Shown: positions 8,242-18,048, numbered from the stretch's first letter. The stretch is DNA of 64,000 nt from Spirosoma terrae (GCF_010435915.1 NZ_JAAFZH010000024.1:33465-97464), one strand, 5' to 3'. Program-made: numbers and translations. The notes: a model not told the origin generated them from the sequence alone.

Positions 8242-9816
8242 TTACAAAGCTTCCTGATTGTCGGCATTAACGTTGTCAACAAATTTGACGTATTCGGCTG
8301 GAAAGACCAGTTTGAACGTAGTGCCAACATTTTCGGTACTGTCTACTTCAATGGTAGCCCCCAGTTTTTCAGTTAGTGCCTTCACAATCGACAAGCCGAG
8401 CCCCGACGTACTTTCGTTATTGGTGGGCTGGGCCGATAATCGCTGAAAACGCTTGAAAAGCTTCTCCTGGTCTTCGGTCGAAATTCCCGGACCTTCGTCT
8501 CTGACGGCTATTACTAACCCTTGCTCGCGCATGTCGGTCTGAACATATACGTTACGTCCAAAGGGCGAAAATTTCAGCGCATTACTGATGAGGTTATCAA
8601 GAATCCGTACAAGTGATTCTGGATCGGTATACAGAATGACAGGATGCCCAGCGTGCTGGACGTGGAGTTTTATGTCTTTTTGGTAAGCCTGTGCCGTGAA
8701 GCCGTCGACAATGACATGGATGAGATCGGCTAATTCAATATTTTCCCGGTTGACGGGTTGATTTGAGGTGATCAGCCGATTGAAATAAACAATACTGTCA
8801 ATCAGATTGAGGCCGCGTTTTATGGTTTTCTGGCCATACTCGATATTTTCGGTTTGCTCGTCGTTTAAAGGGCCTGTCATCGGCAGGAAACTGAAAACAA
8901 AACTGAGCGTCGATAGCGGAGATTTAAGATCGTGGGCAATGACGCTGATTAAGTTTTCGATTTCCCGATACGCATCTGACAGTTGCAGGTTTTTTTTGTA
9001 CAGCTCCATTACGTCGTTGAAGAGCCATATTCTGCCTTTGAAGTAAGGCGAAAAAATAGGCCGGGTCAGAACCGACAGAATTTTGTCGTCAAATGTCCAG
9101 ATCCATTCTTTAATGCTAAAATTGGGATCATGAATAAATCGGGCGGCCGTCTGGTTGATTTCGTCGATATTAAGTGCCTTGTTACGGAGCTGCATCATGC
9201 CAACCGACAAGTCGGCCGGAGAAGGACGTAATTCGCCAGGTTCGAGATTCAATAGCTCAATAGCAGCCTGGTTGACCCAGCTTGTTTCTTCATCTTCATT
9301 GATGAGAACAATGGCCTGGGGTACAATGCCAAATAAGAAACGATATTGCTGTTCTAAAGCAATACGTTGTAAGGACAAACTACTGACAAGTACTTTATCA
9401 CTGAATCGGTACAGCGCATCTTCAATGTCATCCAGGGCTTCGTTGGTCGGTTGACTCCAGCCTACCAGTATCCATCCTTTGAATGTATAGTTATTCAATC
9501 GATAGCCAGCCAGTTGTTTATAAGGGCTCAGAAAGCTTTTGAGTGCTCGTCGGGGCGTAAAATCAGGATCGAAAAAGAAAGGCGATGATTGGGTTAGGTC
9601 GTATAACTGCGCAGGATTAATTTGGGGGGAGTTTTGTTTTGTTGTATTGGAAAACTGAATGGTAGCGGTCCATTCATCGCGTTCCTGTATAATAAAACAG
9701 CCGTCTGCTTTTAGAAAAGCTACTATTTCCTGTATGTATGCTTCCTGCAGCTTTGGGCCAATTTCCGTTGCTTCAACGCTCCGAAATCGTTTCTCAAGAA
9801 CTTTAAAGTCCATCAT
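8242..9816 (-). CDS. Soluble PAS-domain sensor histidine kinase
   Basis: This 524-residue kinase has no transmembrane segment. Residues 1-150 form an undefined sensory region, perhaps a degenerate GAF domain. A PAS domain spans about 155-272 (VPQAIVLINEDEETSWVNQA). The HisKA phosphoacceptor is His295 in VIAHDLKSPLS. The ATPase has an N box DNLISNALKFSP (about 407-418), G1 DEGPGIS (about 440) and G2 SGLGLS (about 471). There is no receiver domain and no response regulator beside it, so the partner lies elsewhere. It starts 72 bp after an RsbQ-type hydrolase on the same strand. In Bacillus, RsbQ serves the PAS domain of RsbP, which suggests that here the hydrolase feeds or activates this PAS kinase. 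Two adjacent ATG codons are possible starts. Confidence 0.92.
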   Translation of the reverse strand: MMDFKVLEKRFRSVEATEIGPKLQEAYIQEIVAFLKADGCFIIQERDEWTATIQFSNTTKQNSPQINPAQLYDLTQSSPFFFDPDFTPRRALKSFLSPYKQLAGYRLNNYTFKGWILVGWSQPTNEALDDIEDALYRFSDKVLVSSLSLQRIALEQQYRFLFGIVPQAIVLINEDEETSWVNQAAIELLNLEPGELRPSPADLSVGMMQLRNKALNIDEINQTAARFIHDPNFSIKEWIWTFDDKILSVLTRPIFSPYFKGRIWLFNDVMELYKKNLQLSDAYREIENLISVIAHDLKSPLSTLSFVFSFLPMTGPLNDEQTENIEYGQKTIKRGLNLIDSIVYFNRLITSNQPVNRENIELADLIHVIVDGFTAQAYQKDIKLHVQHAGHPVILYTDPESLVRILDNLISNALKFSPFGRNVYVQTDMREQGLVIAVRDEGPGISTEDQEKLFKRFQRLSAQPTNNESTSGLGLSIVKALTEKLGATIEVDSTENVGTTFKLVFPAEYVKFVDNVNADNQEAL

Positions 9817-9888
9817 ATAAGATGTCCGCCAAATTTTTCCCTCTACAGGACGTATCAGCGACTATTAGACGAAATCTAGAACAAAAGC

Positions 9889-10686
9889 TTAGTTTAGAAA
9901 AGGTTTTATCGCTTTTATAACCTTATCGGGGTCACTAATGTGCGGTAAATGCCCTTCAGTCTCTACAAAAGCCAGAACTGCATTTGGCATATGTTTCTCC
10001 ATGTAGTAACCAACATCGTTAGGTACGGCATAATCTTCCGTAGCCTGTACAAGGAGTGTTTTATGAGTTAATTTGGTGATATCCTTCCGATGGTCTGAAT
10101 GAAAAATAAGTTTAGCAATGGCCAGCGCTACGTCAGGGCGCATACCCGTCAGCGTTTTGGTAAAGGCGTCGGCAAATTGCGGCCGATCGGTGTTGGCCAT
10201 GACCATAGGCGCAAAACCGCTCGCCCATGCATGAAAGTTGCTTTCCATTTGTTTGAAAAGACCATCGAGCACTTCGTGGCTGAATCCGCCCTTATAGCTT
10301 TCCTCATCAAGGTAACAGGGAGATGCGTTCAGCAAAATCAGTTGAGAGAACCAGTCCGGCTCCTGAATAGCGGCCAATGTGCCGCTCATGCCTCCCGCCG
10401 AATGACCAACAAAAAAAACATCCTTTAGGTGTAGCTCCTCGAAAATGTCCAGTATATCGTCAGCGTAAGCGTATAACTGTTTGTATTTACGCGGATTAAA
10501 ATAGGGTGTTGTGGCTTCGTTAGCGCCGACATAATCGAACAGAACTATTTTATAGCTATCGGAAAAAGCAGGTACAATATCTTTCCAGGCAGTTTGGTCG
10601 GTTCCGAATCCGTGAGCAAAAACCAGGGTTTTCTCTGATTCTAGGTTGCCAACCAGATGTACGTTATTTCTATCAAGTACAGACAT
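9889..10686 (-). CDS. rsbQ: RsbQ-like alpha/beta-hydrolase (D14/KAI2 family)
   Basis: This 265-residue protein matches the Bacillus RsbQ family along its whole length. Recognisable stretches are NNVHLVGN, the HGFGTDQTAWKDIVPAF lid-proximal region, VLFDYVGANE, FVGHSAGGMSGTLA and PCYLDEESYKGGF. The catalytic triad is complete: Ser96, Asp218 and His246, almost the numbering of RsbQ (96, 219, 247). RsbQ activates the energy-stress phosphatase RsbP through its PAS domain, probably by releasing a small hydrophobic product; the plant receptors D14 and KAI2 share the fold. The next gene on the same strand is a PAS histidine kinase, so the partnership appears to be conserved with a different output domain. 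There is no sigma-B module here. Confidence 0.88.
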   Translation of the reverse strand: MSVLDRNNVHLVGNLESEKTLVFAHGFGTDQTAWKDIVPAFSDSYKIVLFDYVGANEATTPYFNPRKYKQLYAYADDILDIFEELHLKDVFFVGHSAGGMSGTLAAIQEPDWFSQLILLNASPCYLDEESYKGGFSHEVLDGLFKQMESNFHAWASGFAPMVMANTDRPQFADAFTKTLTGMRPDVALAIAKLIFHSDHRKDITKLTHKTLLVQATEDYAVPNDVGYYMEKHMPNAVLAFVETEGHLPHISDPDKVIKAIKPFLN

Positions 10687-10887
10687 TTACTGTTCGTGAT
10701 TTGGCCATTTGAGTAAATACTTCAGCTATCTGCGTGTGGATGTAAGGACTTGAAAATTACCCGAAATTTATAAGTAAAACGGTTATAGTAAGTTAAAATA
10801 GAAGTAATTATATATATAAAGTTTACAATTGGTTATAAAATTGACTATAAGGTTTATGTTAGAGATTGATAGGTGAAAAAGACGGAG

Positions 10888-11541
10888 TCATTCGCCTTTA
10901 ATAAGCTTGGATAGTACAGATGGTTCTACCCGATGGGTTCCCGCGAACGTAGTAATTGTTAACGTTGGTACGTCCAGCATCAACTTACCTATATACTCGT
11001 CCTGATTTTCTAGCTGGATCAGGTATTCGTCCTTGTCGCCATACACGTAATGAACATCAATGTCGGCAAGCTTAGCGGGGTTGATCAGTTCATTGAGCCC
11101 GTCCGGAAAATAGCCTGCCCAAAGCAGCAATCGGCTAATTTGAATATGCCCATCATTTAACCATCTACAGGCCGTAGCTGCGCCCTGCGAAAAGCCGAAC
11201 AACGTAACGGGCAGCGAAGCAGATGGCACTTGAGCCAGAATATGGGTATAAAGTGAGTTTAAATAAGTAATAAAGTCATTAACCTCATTCGCTCTGTCTT
11301 CACGCGTTTGCCAGGACGCGCCGATTCGTTTATAGTCGTTCGTTAGGTAAAATCTGGATAATGCTTCCGGTACAACGATAAACGTTTTGCCATCGTTGAG
11401 CGCCGTAAATTTTTGGCTGAAAAACCGGGCTAACTGCCCAAATCCATGCAGGCAAAACCAGATATACTGCGTTTGATCGGTCAGCTCTCCAATGGTATAG
11501 TAGCGAGCCGTTCGCTGAACGCTAAGGTGATGTTCGATCAT
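10888..11541 (-). CDS. Alpha/beta-hydrolase, phospholipase/carboxylesterase type
   Basis: This 217-residue cytoplasmic protein has the hydrolase oxyanion motif CLHGFGQ, the nucleophile elbow GFSQG, a candidate acid in VYGDKDEY and the catalytic His in GTHRV. It resembles the YpfH/carboxylesterase group. The ATG at 11541 is preferred; an upstream TTG at 11574 would add 11 residues. It lies 201 bp upstream of the rsbQ-like gene on the same strand. That gap is AT-rich and shows no terminator, so co-transcription is possible but not shown. The substrate is unknown. Confidence 0.8.
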   Translation of the reverse strand: MIEHHLSVQRTARYYTIGELTDQTQYIWFCLHGFGQLARFFSQKFTALNDGKTFIVVPEALSRFYLTNDYKRIGASWQTREDRANEVNDFITYLNSLYTHILAQVPSASLPVTLFGFSQGAATACRWLNDGHIQISRLLLWAGYFPDGLNELINPAKLADIDVHYVYGDKDEYLIQLENQDEYIGKLMLDVPTLTITTFAGTHRVEPSVLSKLIKGE

Positions 11542-11574
11542 GCCGCAAATATCGACTTTCCCGGAAAGATACAA

Positions 11575-11940
11575 CTAACAGATTACCACTAATAATCACC
11601 AAATACGGCCCTGGTAAGCAATTATGTGGCTAACGGTTACACAAAAAAGATACTTTCCCAAATAAATTTTAATCGGTAACTAAGTAAGTAAATATGGCGT
11701 AATGATTTATTCTGGCTATGATTATACTAGCTTGTAGATCAGTACGTAGTAGTTTTTGTTTGCGTATTTATACTTACCAGATCATGTGGTATTGGGCTGA
11801 ACTTCAAGCCGTATAAATAGTAGCAAGTATATAGGCAAAAGATAATTTGTTGATGTGTATGTATTGCGGAATTTTAAGGGCTATCTATCTTTGTTTAAGT
11901 TATTTTTAATATTTAATTACTAATTCTACTTAAACAAACT
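11575..11940. other. Divergent intergenic region upstream of the SusC gene
   Basis: This AT-rich 366-bp region between divergent genes holds the susC promoter at 11864-11893. No hairpin, operator-like palindrome or small ORF with support was seen in the rest. Confidence 0.5.
11864..11893 (+). promoter_or_regulatory. Bacteroidota-type promoter of the susCD pair
   Basis: TTG (11864-11866) and TATCTTTG (11886-11893) are spaced by 19 bp, a full match to TAnnTTTG. The predicted transcription start near 11900 leaves a 40-nt AT-rich leader before the ATG at 11941, which is usual for susC transcripts. Confidence 0.65.
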
Positions 11941-14900
11941 ATGAAGGAACTGTTACGACTTTATCTGGGACTGGCCTTTCTTCTCTGTTCTACTGCCATA
12001 AGGGCGCAGCAGATTGAAGTGAGCGGTACTGTCTCTTCAGATGGAGATGCGTCCGCATTGCCAGGTGTGAACGTATCGGTGAAAGGAACAAGTGTTGGTA
12101 CGCAAACCAACGAAAAAGGCCAATACACACTCCGGGCAAATTCGGGAAATACAGTATTGGTATTCAGTTATATTGGGTACGAAAGTCAGGAGGTTACGAT
12201 CGGAAGTCGCACCCGCATCGACGTAACGCTCAAGTCTGATAACAAAATGCTTAACGAGGTTGTTGTAACGGCCTTAGGTATCACCCGCCAGAAAAAAGAT
12301 CTGGGCTATGCTACCCAGGGCGTTACGTCGTCGGAGATTGTACAAAACCGGCAAACGAACTTAGTTAATGCCCTTCAGGGAAAAGTGGCTGGGGTAACTA
12401 TTACCAGCACAGGCGGAGCGCCGGGGCAGGGTGCCCGTATTTTGATTCGGGGAATTAACTCGCTCGACGTCAGCCGCGATAACCAGCCTTTATTTGTTGT
12501 TGATGGGATTCTGCTCGATAACAGCACCTCCGTTGGCTCTGCGAACTCGGGCGCTAGTTTGCGCGGTATGTCGAACCGGGCGTCGGATATTAACCCCGAC
12601 GATATTGAGTCGATGAATATTCTGAAAGGTGGCGCGGCTACGGCCCTTTACGGTCTGCGTGGTGCGAATGGTGTGGTCGTTATTACGACCAAATCAGGAA
12701 AATCGGGTTCGTTCCGTACCAACTTCAGCAGTACGTATGGTTTTGAGAATGTTAACAAAATCCCCGAAACACAGGATAAATACACGATTGGGTTTTCGGG
12801 AGTTTATAACCCGCAGGATTTCTTCCCATCGTGGGGGCCAACCGTAGAAGAAGCGCGTAAAATCGACCCGACGCATCCCGAAAAACTGTACAACATTTAC
12901 AAAGACGCATTCAACACGGGGCAGCAGTGGCAGAATAACCTGTCGTTTACGGGCGGCAGTGATCGGCTTACGTTCCTGACTTCTATTGGTCATCTGCGCC
13001 ACGAGGGGGTGATTCCGTTTACCAACTTCAACCGGTTGTCGGTGCGGCTCAATACAAACGCTAAGATCAGCAATCAGTTCAGCATCGGTTCGTCGCTGAA
13101 CTACATCAATTCAGGCGGTGATCGCTACAACGCCGACCGTTTCAACGAAAGCCTGAGCTATTGGTCGCCCCGCTGGGACATTCGCGACTACCTGAATGCC
13201 GACGGTACGTATAAAACCTACGGTAATGATAACCCCATTTATGGCGCCATGACCAACAAGCTCCGCGATAATGTGAACCGGCTTGTGGGTGGATTAACTT
13301 TTCTCTACAATCCGATGCCCTGGTTATCCTTAAGCTATCGGGCAGGATTGGATACGTATAGCGAAAATCGGCTTAGAACGGCTCCGGGCCCACAGGGTAT
13401 TGCCGGAGAACGTTTGTTTGGAGACAACGCGCTGGGGTTTGTGTATCAATATAATTCCAGCTTCCGGGCCATTACATCCACGTTTACGGCCAGTGCAAAC
13501 AAGAAATTTGGCGCCAACCTGAACACTACGTTACGGTTAGGGCATGATCTGTACGACCGCCGGGTTCGGGAATTTGGTGCAGAAGGAACTGAATTATCGG
13601 TTTATAATTATTTCGACCTGCGGAACGCCCGTACCGTTGTACCAAGCCAGAATAGTGAAGACTATCACCTGATGGGTATTTTCGGAGAGCTGACCCTCGA
13701 CTGGAAAGACTATCTGTTTCTGACGCTGACGGGACGTAATGACCGTACGTCGTCGCTGCTGGCTCCGAACAACTCGTTCTTCTATCCATCGGCCAGTTTG
13801 TCGTATATCTTCTCGCAGCACATTAAACTACCCGAAGTCATTACGCAGGGTAAGTTCCGGGCTTCGTATGCACAGATTGGTAAGGATGCCGCCCCTTACT
13901 CGACTATTACGGGCTATTCGTCGTATCAGCAATTGCCATCGGGTACAACCGGGTTTACGCGCGGCTCTCTGCTGGGCGATCCGAGCCTACGGCCTGAGTT
14001 TACTAATACGTTCGAAACCGGCGTAGAAATGGGCTTCCTGAACAACCGACTGGGTGTTGATTTTACGTATTATAATTCGCTCAGTAAAGACCAGATTATT
14101 CGGGTCGACGTAACCTCAACAACGGGTTATGTGAATGCCGCTATCAATTCGGGTTCTATGCGTAACCGGGGCGTTGAACTGATTCTGCGTGGTACGCCGG
14201 TTAAGACGAACAAGTTCAGCTGGGATGTAAACCTGAACTTCTCGGCTAACCGAAACAAAATTCTGAGTATTCGTGAAGGCTTAACGGAGATTAACTATGC
14301 CTCGCAGTCGGGTTATGCCAACTCTACCGTAACCATGCGACTGGTTCCAGGTTATGCCTATGGTAATCTGTATGGCCGGTCCTATCAGCGATATTATGCT
14401 AATGCAGCCGATGCCAATGCGTCGCCCGTGCTTGACCGCAGTCGTCCTATTGTAATCGGAGCGAATGGTTTCCCAGTTATCAACACGACCCAGAAAATTA
14501 TTGGTAACTCGCAACCCGACTGGATTGGTGGTCTGAACAATACGCTGCGTTACGGCAATTTCATGTTCACGGCGTTGTTCGATGCGCGCGTAGGGCAGGA
14601 TCGGTATAACCAGATGGCGAACTGGTTCTCAGCGTTTGGTATCTCTAAAGAATCCGAAAACCGGAACGAAACTATTGTATTCGATGGTGTTTTGGCCGAC
14701 GGAACACGAAACACCAAACCAGTTTGGCTTGGTCAGGGCAAAGGTCCTGATGGCGTTGACTATGGTATCGGTTTTTACCGGAACGTACATCGCGGATCTT
14801 CCGAAAACTTTGTTGAAGATGCATCGTGGTATCGGCTTCGGTCAGCCAGTTTGTCGTACTCGGTCCCTTCCTCGGTTCTGAAAAACAAGCTTTTCAGAAG

Positions 14901-15066
14901 TCTGTCGCTGAGCGTAACGGGCAACAACCTGCTTCTCTGGACAAAATACAGTGGCTATGATCCAGAAACCAGTTCAACCAGTGCGGGTAGTAATGTGGAT
15001 GGCTTCACGGGCTTTACCTATCCTGCCGTGCGGAGTTTCCTGTTTACGATAAACGCTGGCTTTTAA
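11941..15066 (+). CDS. SusC/RagA family TonB-linked outer-membrane transporter
   Basis: This 1041-residue outer-membrane protein has a signal peptide ending IRAQ, a carboxypeptidase-like regulatory domain (VSGTVSSDGDASALPGVNVSVKG, about residues 27-105), a TonB-box-like region and a plug domain with the family signature near NALQGKVAGVTI and FVVDGILLDN (about residues 110-250). A long aromatic-rich beta-barrel follows and ends in F. With its SusD partner it imports glycans, glycan fragments or peptides in a TonB-dependent manner. The SusD gene starts 15 bp downstream. No glycosidase, peptidase or regulator flanks the pair, so the substrate cannot be inferred. Confidence 0.95.
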   Translation: MKELLRLYLGLAFLLCSTAIRAQQIEVSGTVSSDGDASALPGVNVSVKGTSVGTQTNEKGQYTLRANSGNTVLVFSYIGYESQEVTIGSRTRIDVTLKSDNKMLNEVVVTALGITRQKKDLGYATQGVTSSEIVQNRQTNLVNALQGKVAGVTITSTGGAPGQGARILIRGINSLDVSRDNQPLFVVDGILLDNSTSVGSANSGASLRGMSNRASDINPDDIESMNILKGGAATALYGLRGANGVVVITTKSGKSGSFRTNFSSTYGFENVNKIPETQDKYTIGFSGVYNPQDFFPSWGPTVEEARKIDPTHPEKLYNIYKDAFNTGQQWQNNLSFTGGSDRLTFLTSIGHLRHEGVIPFTNFNRLSVRLNTNAKISNQFSIGSSLNYINSGGDRYNADRFNESLSYWSPRWDIRDYLNADGTYKTYGNDNPIYGAMTNKLRDNVNRLVGGLTFLYNPMPWLSLSYRAGLDTYSENRLRTAPGPQGIAGERLFGDNALGFVYQYNSSFRAITSTFTASANKKFGANLNTTLRLGHDLYDRRVREFGAEGTELSVYNYFDLRNARTVVPSQNSEDYHLMGIFGELTLDWKDYLFLTLTGRNDRTSSLLAPNNSFFYPSASLSYIFSQHIKLPEVITQGKFRASYAQIGKDAAPYSTITGYSSYQQLPSGTTGFTRGSLLGDPSLRPEFTNTFETGVEMGFLNNRLGVDFTYYNSLSKDQIIRVDVTSTTGYVNAAINSGSMRNRGVELILRGTPVKTNKFSWDVNLNFSANRNKILSIREGLTEINYASQSGYANSTVTMRLVPGYAYGNLYGRSYQRYYANAADANASPVLDRSRPIVIGANGFPVINTTQKIIGNSQPDWIGGLNNTLRYGNFMFTALFDARVGQDRYNQMANWFSAFGISKESENRNETIVFDGVLADGTRNTKPVWLGQGKGPDGVDYGIGFYRNVHRGSSENFVEDASWYRLRSASLSYSVPSSVLKNKLFRSLSLSVTGNNLLLWTKYSGYDPETSSTSAGSNVDGFTGFTYPAVRSFLFTINAGF

Positions 15067-15081
15067 TTCCTGAAACGACTT

Positions 15082-16509
15082 ATGAAATTACGTACTCAAT
15101 ATATCACATTAGCCACGGCCGCTCTTCTGTTGATGGGCGCCGGTGGTTGTAAGGAGGATTATTTCGACATGAAAGATAATCCGAACCTGATCAGTAATCC
15201 ACCACTGAACTCGCTGCTGTCGACCACAACTCAGAAAACAGCCTATAGTTCGCAGCGGGTGGGGAACATTACGTCCTATTTTGTGCAGTATCTGGCCAGC
15301 CCTGGTGCCGGTGGCCAAACCGATACGTATCAGATTACAGACTATACCTCTACCTGGGATTACATCTATTTTGCCATGGCCGATCTGCGCGACATGAAGC
15401 TGAAGGCGCAGGAGCAAGGGGCAACCGACTACGTTGGGGTGGCCGATGTGATGCTGGCGTATCATCTTAATTTGATTGCCGATACGTTTGGGTCGGGACC
15501 ATACTCAGATGCCTTTACGGGCACTACGTTAACGCCTACCTACGATTCAGAAGAAACGTTGTACACAACGGCTCTTGGCCTGCTCAACGAAGCAGTGACC
15601 GAACTGGCAAAAACGGACTCGAAAGTAAAACTGGCAGCCGCCAACGATTTGATTCACAAGGGTAGCAATACCGCCTGGCTCAAAACAGCTAACGCGCTGA
15701 AAGCCAGGATGCTGAACAAGGTGTCGAAGAAAAGTACGTACAAACCAGCCGATGTACTCGATGCTGTATCGAAATCATACACGGCTAATACCGACGATGC
15801 CCAGATGTCGTCATATTTGCTACGTAGTCCGTGGGCTGCCGTGGCTCGTAATAATGCCGCCCTGGTACTCGATGGCTGGCTATCCAATCAACTGGTTAAT
15901 CAACTGAATGGTACTACGTATGGCCTATTCGATCCACGTATCGAAAAAATTACCGACAAAACCGTAAACGGTACGTATGTCGGTACCCGCAATGGGCAGG
16001 GTAATGTGGGCGGTAATAACACGGTGAAAGACGAAGTCTATATTTCACTCAACTCGACCTGGACCGGTGATGCATCGCCGTTGTTTATTGTTACTAATGC
16101 CGAAATGAGATTTGTGGAAGCAGAAGCGGCCCTACGGTCGGGCGATAAAGCGCGTGCCTATACCGCTTATCTGAACGGGATTCGGGCCAACATGGATAAA
16201 TTCGGTGTGGCGGCTGCCGCTCGTGATGCTTACGTAGCTAATGCTGCGGTCAGTGTAGGAGCTGATGCCTTGACTCTTGATCTGATTTTCAAGGAAAAAT
16301 ATGTCGCTACGTATTTAAATCCAGAAGCCTGGAACGACGCCCGGCGGTTTGATTATAAGTACAAGGGCTTTACGTTGCCGCTCAATGCTGCGCTTGGTAC
16401 TTCCTTTATTCGGCGTGTGGCCTATCCGAACGGCGAAATCTCGAAAAACGGCAAGAACGTACCGGCTGACGTACCGCTATCGACTCCGCTTTGGTGGGAT
16501 AAGCAATAG
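15082..16509 (+). CDS. SusD/RagB family surface lipoprotein
   Basis: This 475-residue protein is a SusD-like substrate-capture lid for the SusC barrel encoded just upstream. It has a lipoprotein signal with lipobox GAGGC (Cys about residue 23), followed by the acidic KEDYFDM stretch. It belongs to the SusD-like type 2 group: the helical TPR-like core is visible in VGVADVMLAYHLNLIADTFG and NAEMRFVEAEAALRSGDKARA. The C-terminal family segment EAWNDARRFD is present. The 15-bp spacing and the shared terminator at 16532 show it is co-transcribed with susC. Confidence 0.94.
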   Translation: MKLRTQYITLATAALLLMGAGGCKEDYFDMKDNPNLISNPPLNSLLSTTTQKTAYSSQRVGNITSYFVQYLASPGAGGQTDTYQITDYTSTWDYIYFAMADLRDMKLKAQEQGATDYVGVADVMLAYHLNLIADTFGSGPYSDAFTGTTLTPTYDSEETLYTTALGLLNEAVTELAKTDSKVKLAAANDLIHKGSNTAWLKTANALKARMLNKVSKKSTYKPADVLDAVSKSYTANTDDAQMSSYLLRSPWAAVARNNAALVLDGWLSNQLVNQLNGTTYGLFDPRIEKITDKTVNGTYVGTRNGQGNVGGNNTVKDEVYISLNSTWTGDASPLFIVTNAEMRFVEAEAALRSGDKARAYTAYLNGIRANMDKFGVAAAARDAYVANAAVSVGADALTLDLIFKEKYVATYLNPEAWNDARRFDYKYKGFTLPLNAALGTSFIRRVAYPNGEISKNGKNVPADVPLSTPLWWDKQ

Positions 16510-16531
16510 TGTTTGCAAGATCATTGAAATG

Positions 16532-16567
16532 ACAGAAGCGCGGGCCTAAACCCGCGCTTCTGTTTTT
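16532..16567. terminator. Intrinsic terminator after susD
   Basis: A 13-bp GC-rich stem (ACAGAAGCGCGGG, 16532-16544, paired with 16551-16563) is followed by TTTT to 16567. It lies between the convergent susD and RclA-like genes. Confidence 0.85.
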
Positions 16568-16580
16568 GCTGCCTTCTGGC

Positions 16581-17942
16581 TTATGACACTCTGGCAAACA
16601 AATCATTTAAGCCTTCACTCATGGTCGGGTGCGTGTAAATGGTATCCCGCAGTACCGTATAATCGAAGCGGGCTCGCATGGCCAGTTGTACCAGATTGAT
16701 TAATTCATGGGAATCGGCACAGAACAGGGTACACCCTAGAATTTGATCTGTATCGGCATCGACAATACATTTTAAGAGCCCTGCGGGTTCTTTTAACAGC
16801 TGCGCGCGCGTAATGGAAGCTGCCGGTAGCGTCGCTACGTTGATGCGATACCCTTTGGCTAAAGCTTCCTCTTCACGCAGCCCAACATGAGAAAAAGGAG
16901 GACTGGTGAACAAACTGAAAGCAACCAGGTTTCGATCCAGCAGTGTATAGGGTTTACTGTTGAAGAGTTGACTACGAATGATACGATAGTCGTCCAGCGA
17001 TATGTAGGTAAACTGAGGGCCGCCATTAACATCCCCGATTGCCCAGATGTGAGGAACGTTGGTCTGTAGACGTTCATTAACCCGAATATATCCTTTGACG
17101 TCCAGTTCCACACCGGCGGCTGCTACGTTCAATCCTTCTGTGTAGGGGTGTCTGCCCGTAGCTACCAGTATGGCGGAGGTCTGAATGGATTGTTGATTGC
17201 CTTCCTGACTCCGAAAGAGAACCGTATCCTGTTGACCTTCGCCAGGAATGATTTCATCTACGCTTACCCCCAGTTCAATCCGAATGCCTTTGGCAACCAG
17301 CGTAGCCAAAACGGCATCTGCCATATCCCGATCCTCATTAGGCAGGAAATGGGCTGACCGATCCAGAATCGTGACCGTAGCACCGTATTGCGCGTACATA
17401 GTGGCGAACTCCAGCGCAATGTATCCGCCACCAATAATGACCAGCTCGCTGGGGAGTTGCTGCTGATCGATAAGGGTTGTGCTGGTAAACACACGCTGGC
17501 TTTGCTCAATACCTGGAATAACCGGAATGATGGGTTTGGCGCCGGTGTTGATGAAAATTCGCTCCGCTTCGATGACTATTTCTTCGTCGGTATCGATAAG
17601 TCGAACGGAAACCTGGTGGGGAGAGACGAAACTGGCTTTACCGGTGATTACTGTGGCATTGGGCGACTGGTCAACCATGTTGAAATTGCGTTGCCGGAGC
17701 GCAGCCGTCAGCTGATCCTTTTCCTGAATTGATTCGGGGTATGGCTTACCCAGTTCGCCATTGTGGATAAGAAATTTGGTAGGAATGCAGGCAATGTTGA
17801 TGCAGGTACCGCCATACATAAGCGGAGATTGTTCAACCAGCGCTACCGTCCAGCCCTGATTGGCCAGATAAGCGGCCAGGGTTTTTCCTCCTTTGCCAAA
17901 ACCAATAATTAGGGCATCATACGAACTGTGGATCGATTTCAT
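16581..17942 (-). CDS. RclA/MerA-like FAD-dependent disulfide oxidoreductase
   Basis: This 453-residue class I pyridine nucleotide-disulfide oxidoreductase has an FAD-binding motif GFGKGGKTLAAYLA near residue 13 and the redox-active pair in GGTCINIACIPTK (about residue 43). It also has an NAD(P)H-binding GGGYIALEFATMYAQYGA near residue 175, ATG and GDVNGGPQFTY segments, and the C-terminal dimer-interface HPTMSEGLNDL. These features are closest to RclA-type flavoproteins, for which copper reductase and hypothiocyanous-acid reductase activities have been reported. It lacks the N-terminal heavy-metal domain and the Cys pair at the C terminus of MerA. It is probably a cytoplasmic oxidative-stress enzyme. 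Confidence 0.88.
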   Translation of the reverse strand: MKSIHSSYDALIIGFGKGGKTLAAYLANQGWTVALVEQSPLMYGGTCINIACIPTKFLIHNGELGKPYPESIQEKDQLTAALRQRNFNMVDQSPNATVITGKASFVSPHQVSVRLIDTDEEIVIEAERIFINTGAKPIIPVIPGIEQSQRVFTSTTLIDQQQLPSELVIIGGGYIALEFATMYAQYGATVTILDRSAHFLPNEDRDMADAVLATLVAKGIRIELGVSVDEIIPGEGQQDTVLFRSQEGNQQSIQTSAILVATGRHPYTEGLNVAAAGVELDVKGYIRVNERLQTNVPHIWAIGDVNGGPQFTYISLDDYRIIRSQLFNSKPYTLLDRNLVAFSLFTSPPFSHVGLREEEALAKGYRINVATLPAASITRAQLLKEPAGLLKCIVDADTDQILGCTLFCADSHELINLVQLAMRARFDYTVLRDTIYTHPTMSEGLNDLFARVS

Positions 17943-18010
17943 TTTTGAGGATAGGGATATGCCTTAAAAGTTATGATAGTTAGTAGGAAAGGTAAGTCGA
18001 GCCAGCAACA

Positions 18011-18048
18011 AAAAAGCGTAGCGATGCCAGTAGCTCCACTACGCTTTT
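18011..18048 (-). terminator. Intrinsic terminator of the BASS transporter gene
   Basis: The stem AAAAGCGTAG (18012-18021) pairs with CTACGCTTTT (18039-18048). Read on the minus strand it ends in a T run from 18011. It lies 20 bp past the stop codon of the transporter gene. Confidence 0.8.
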
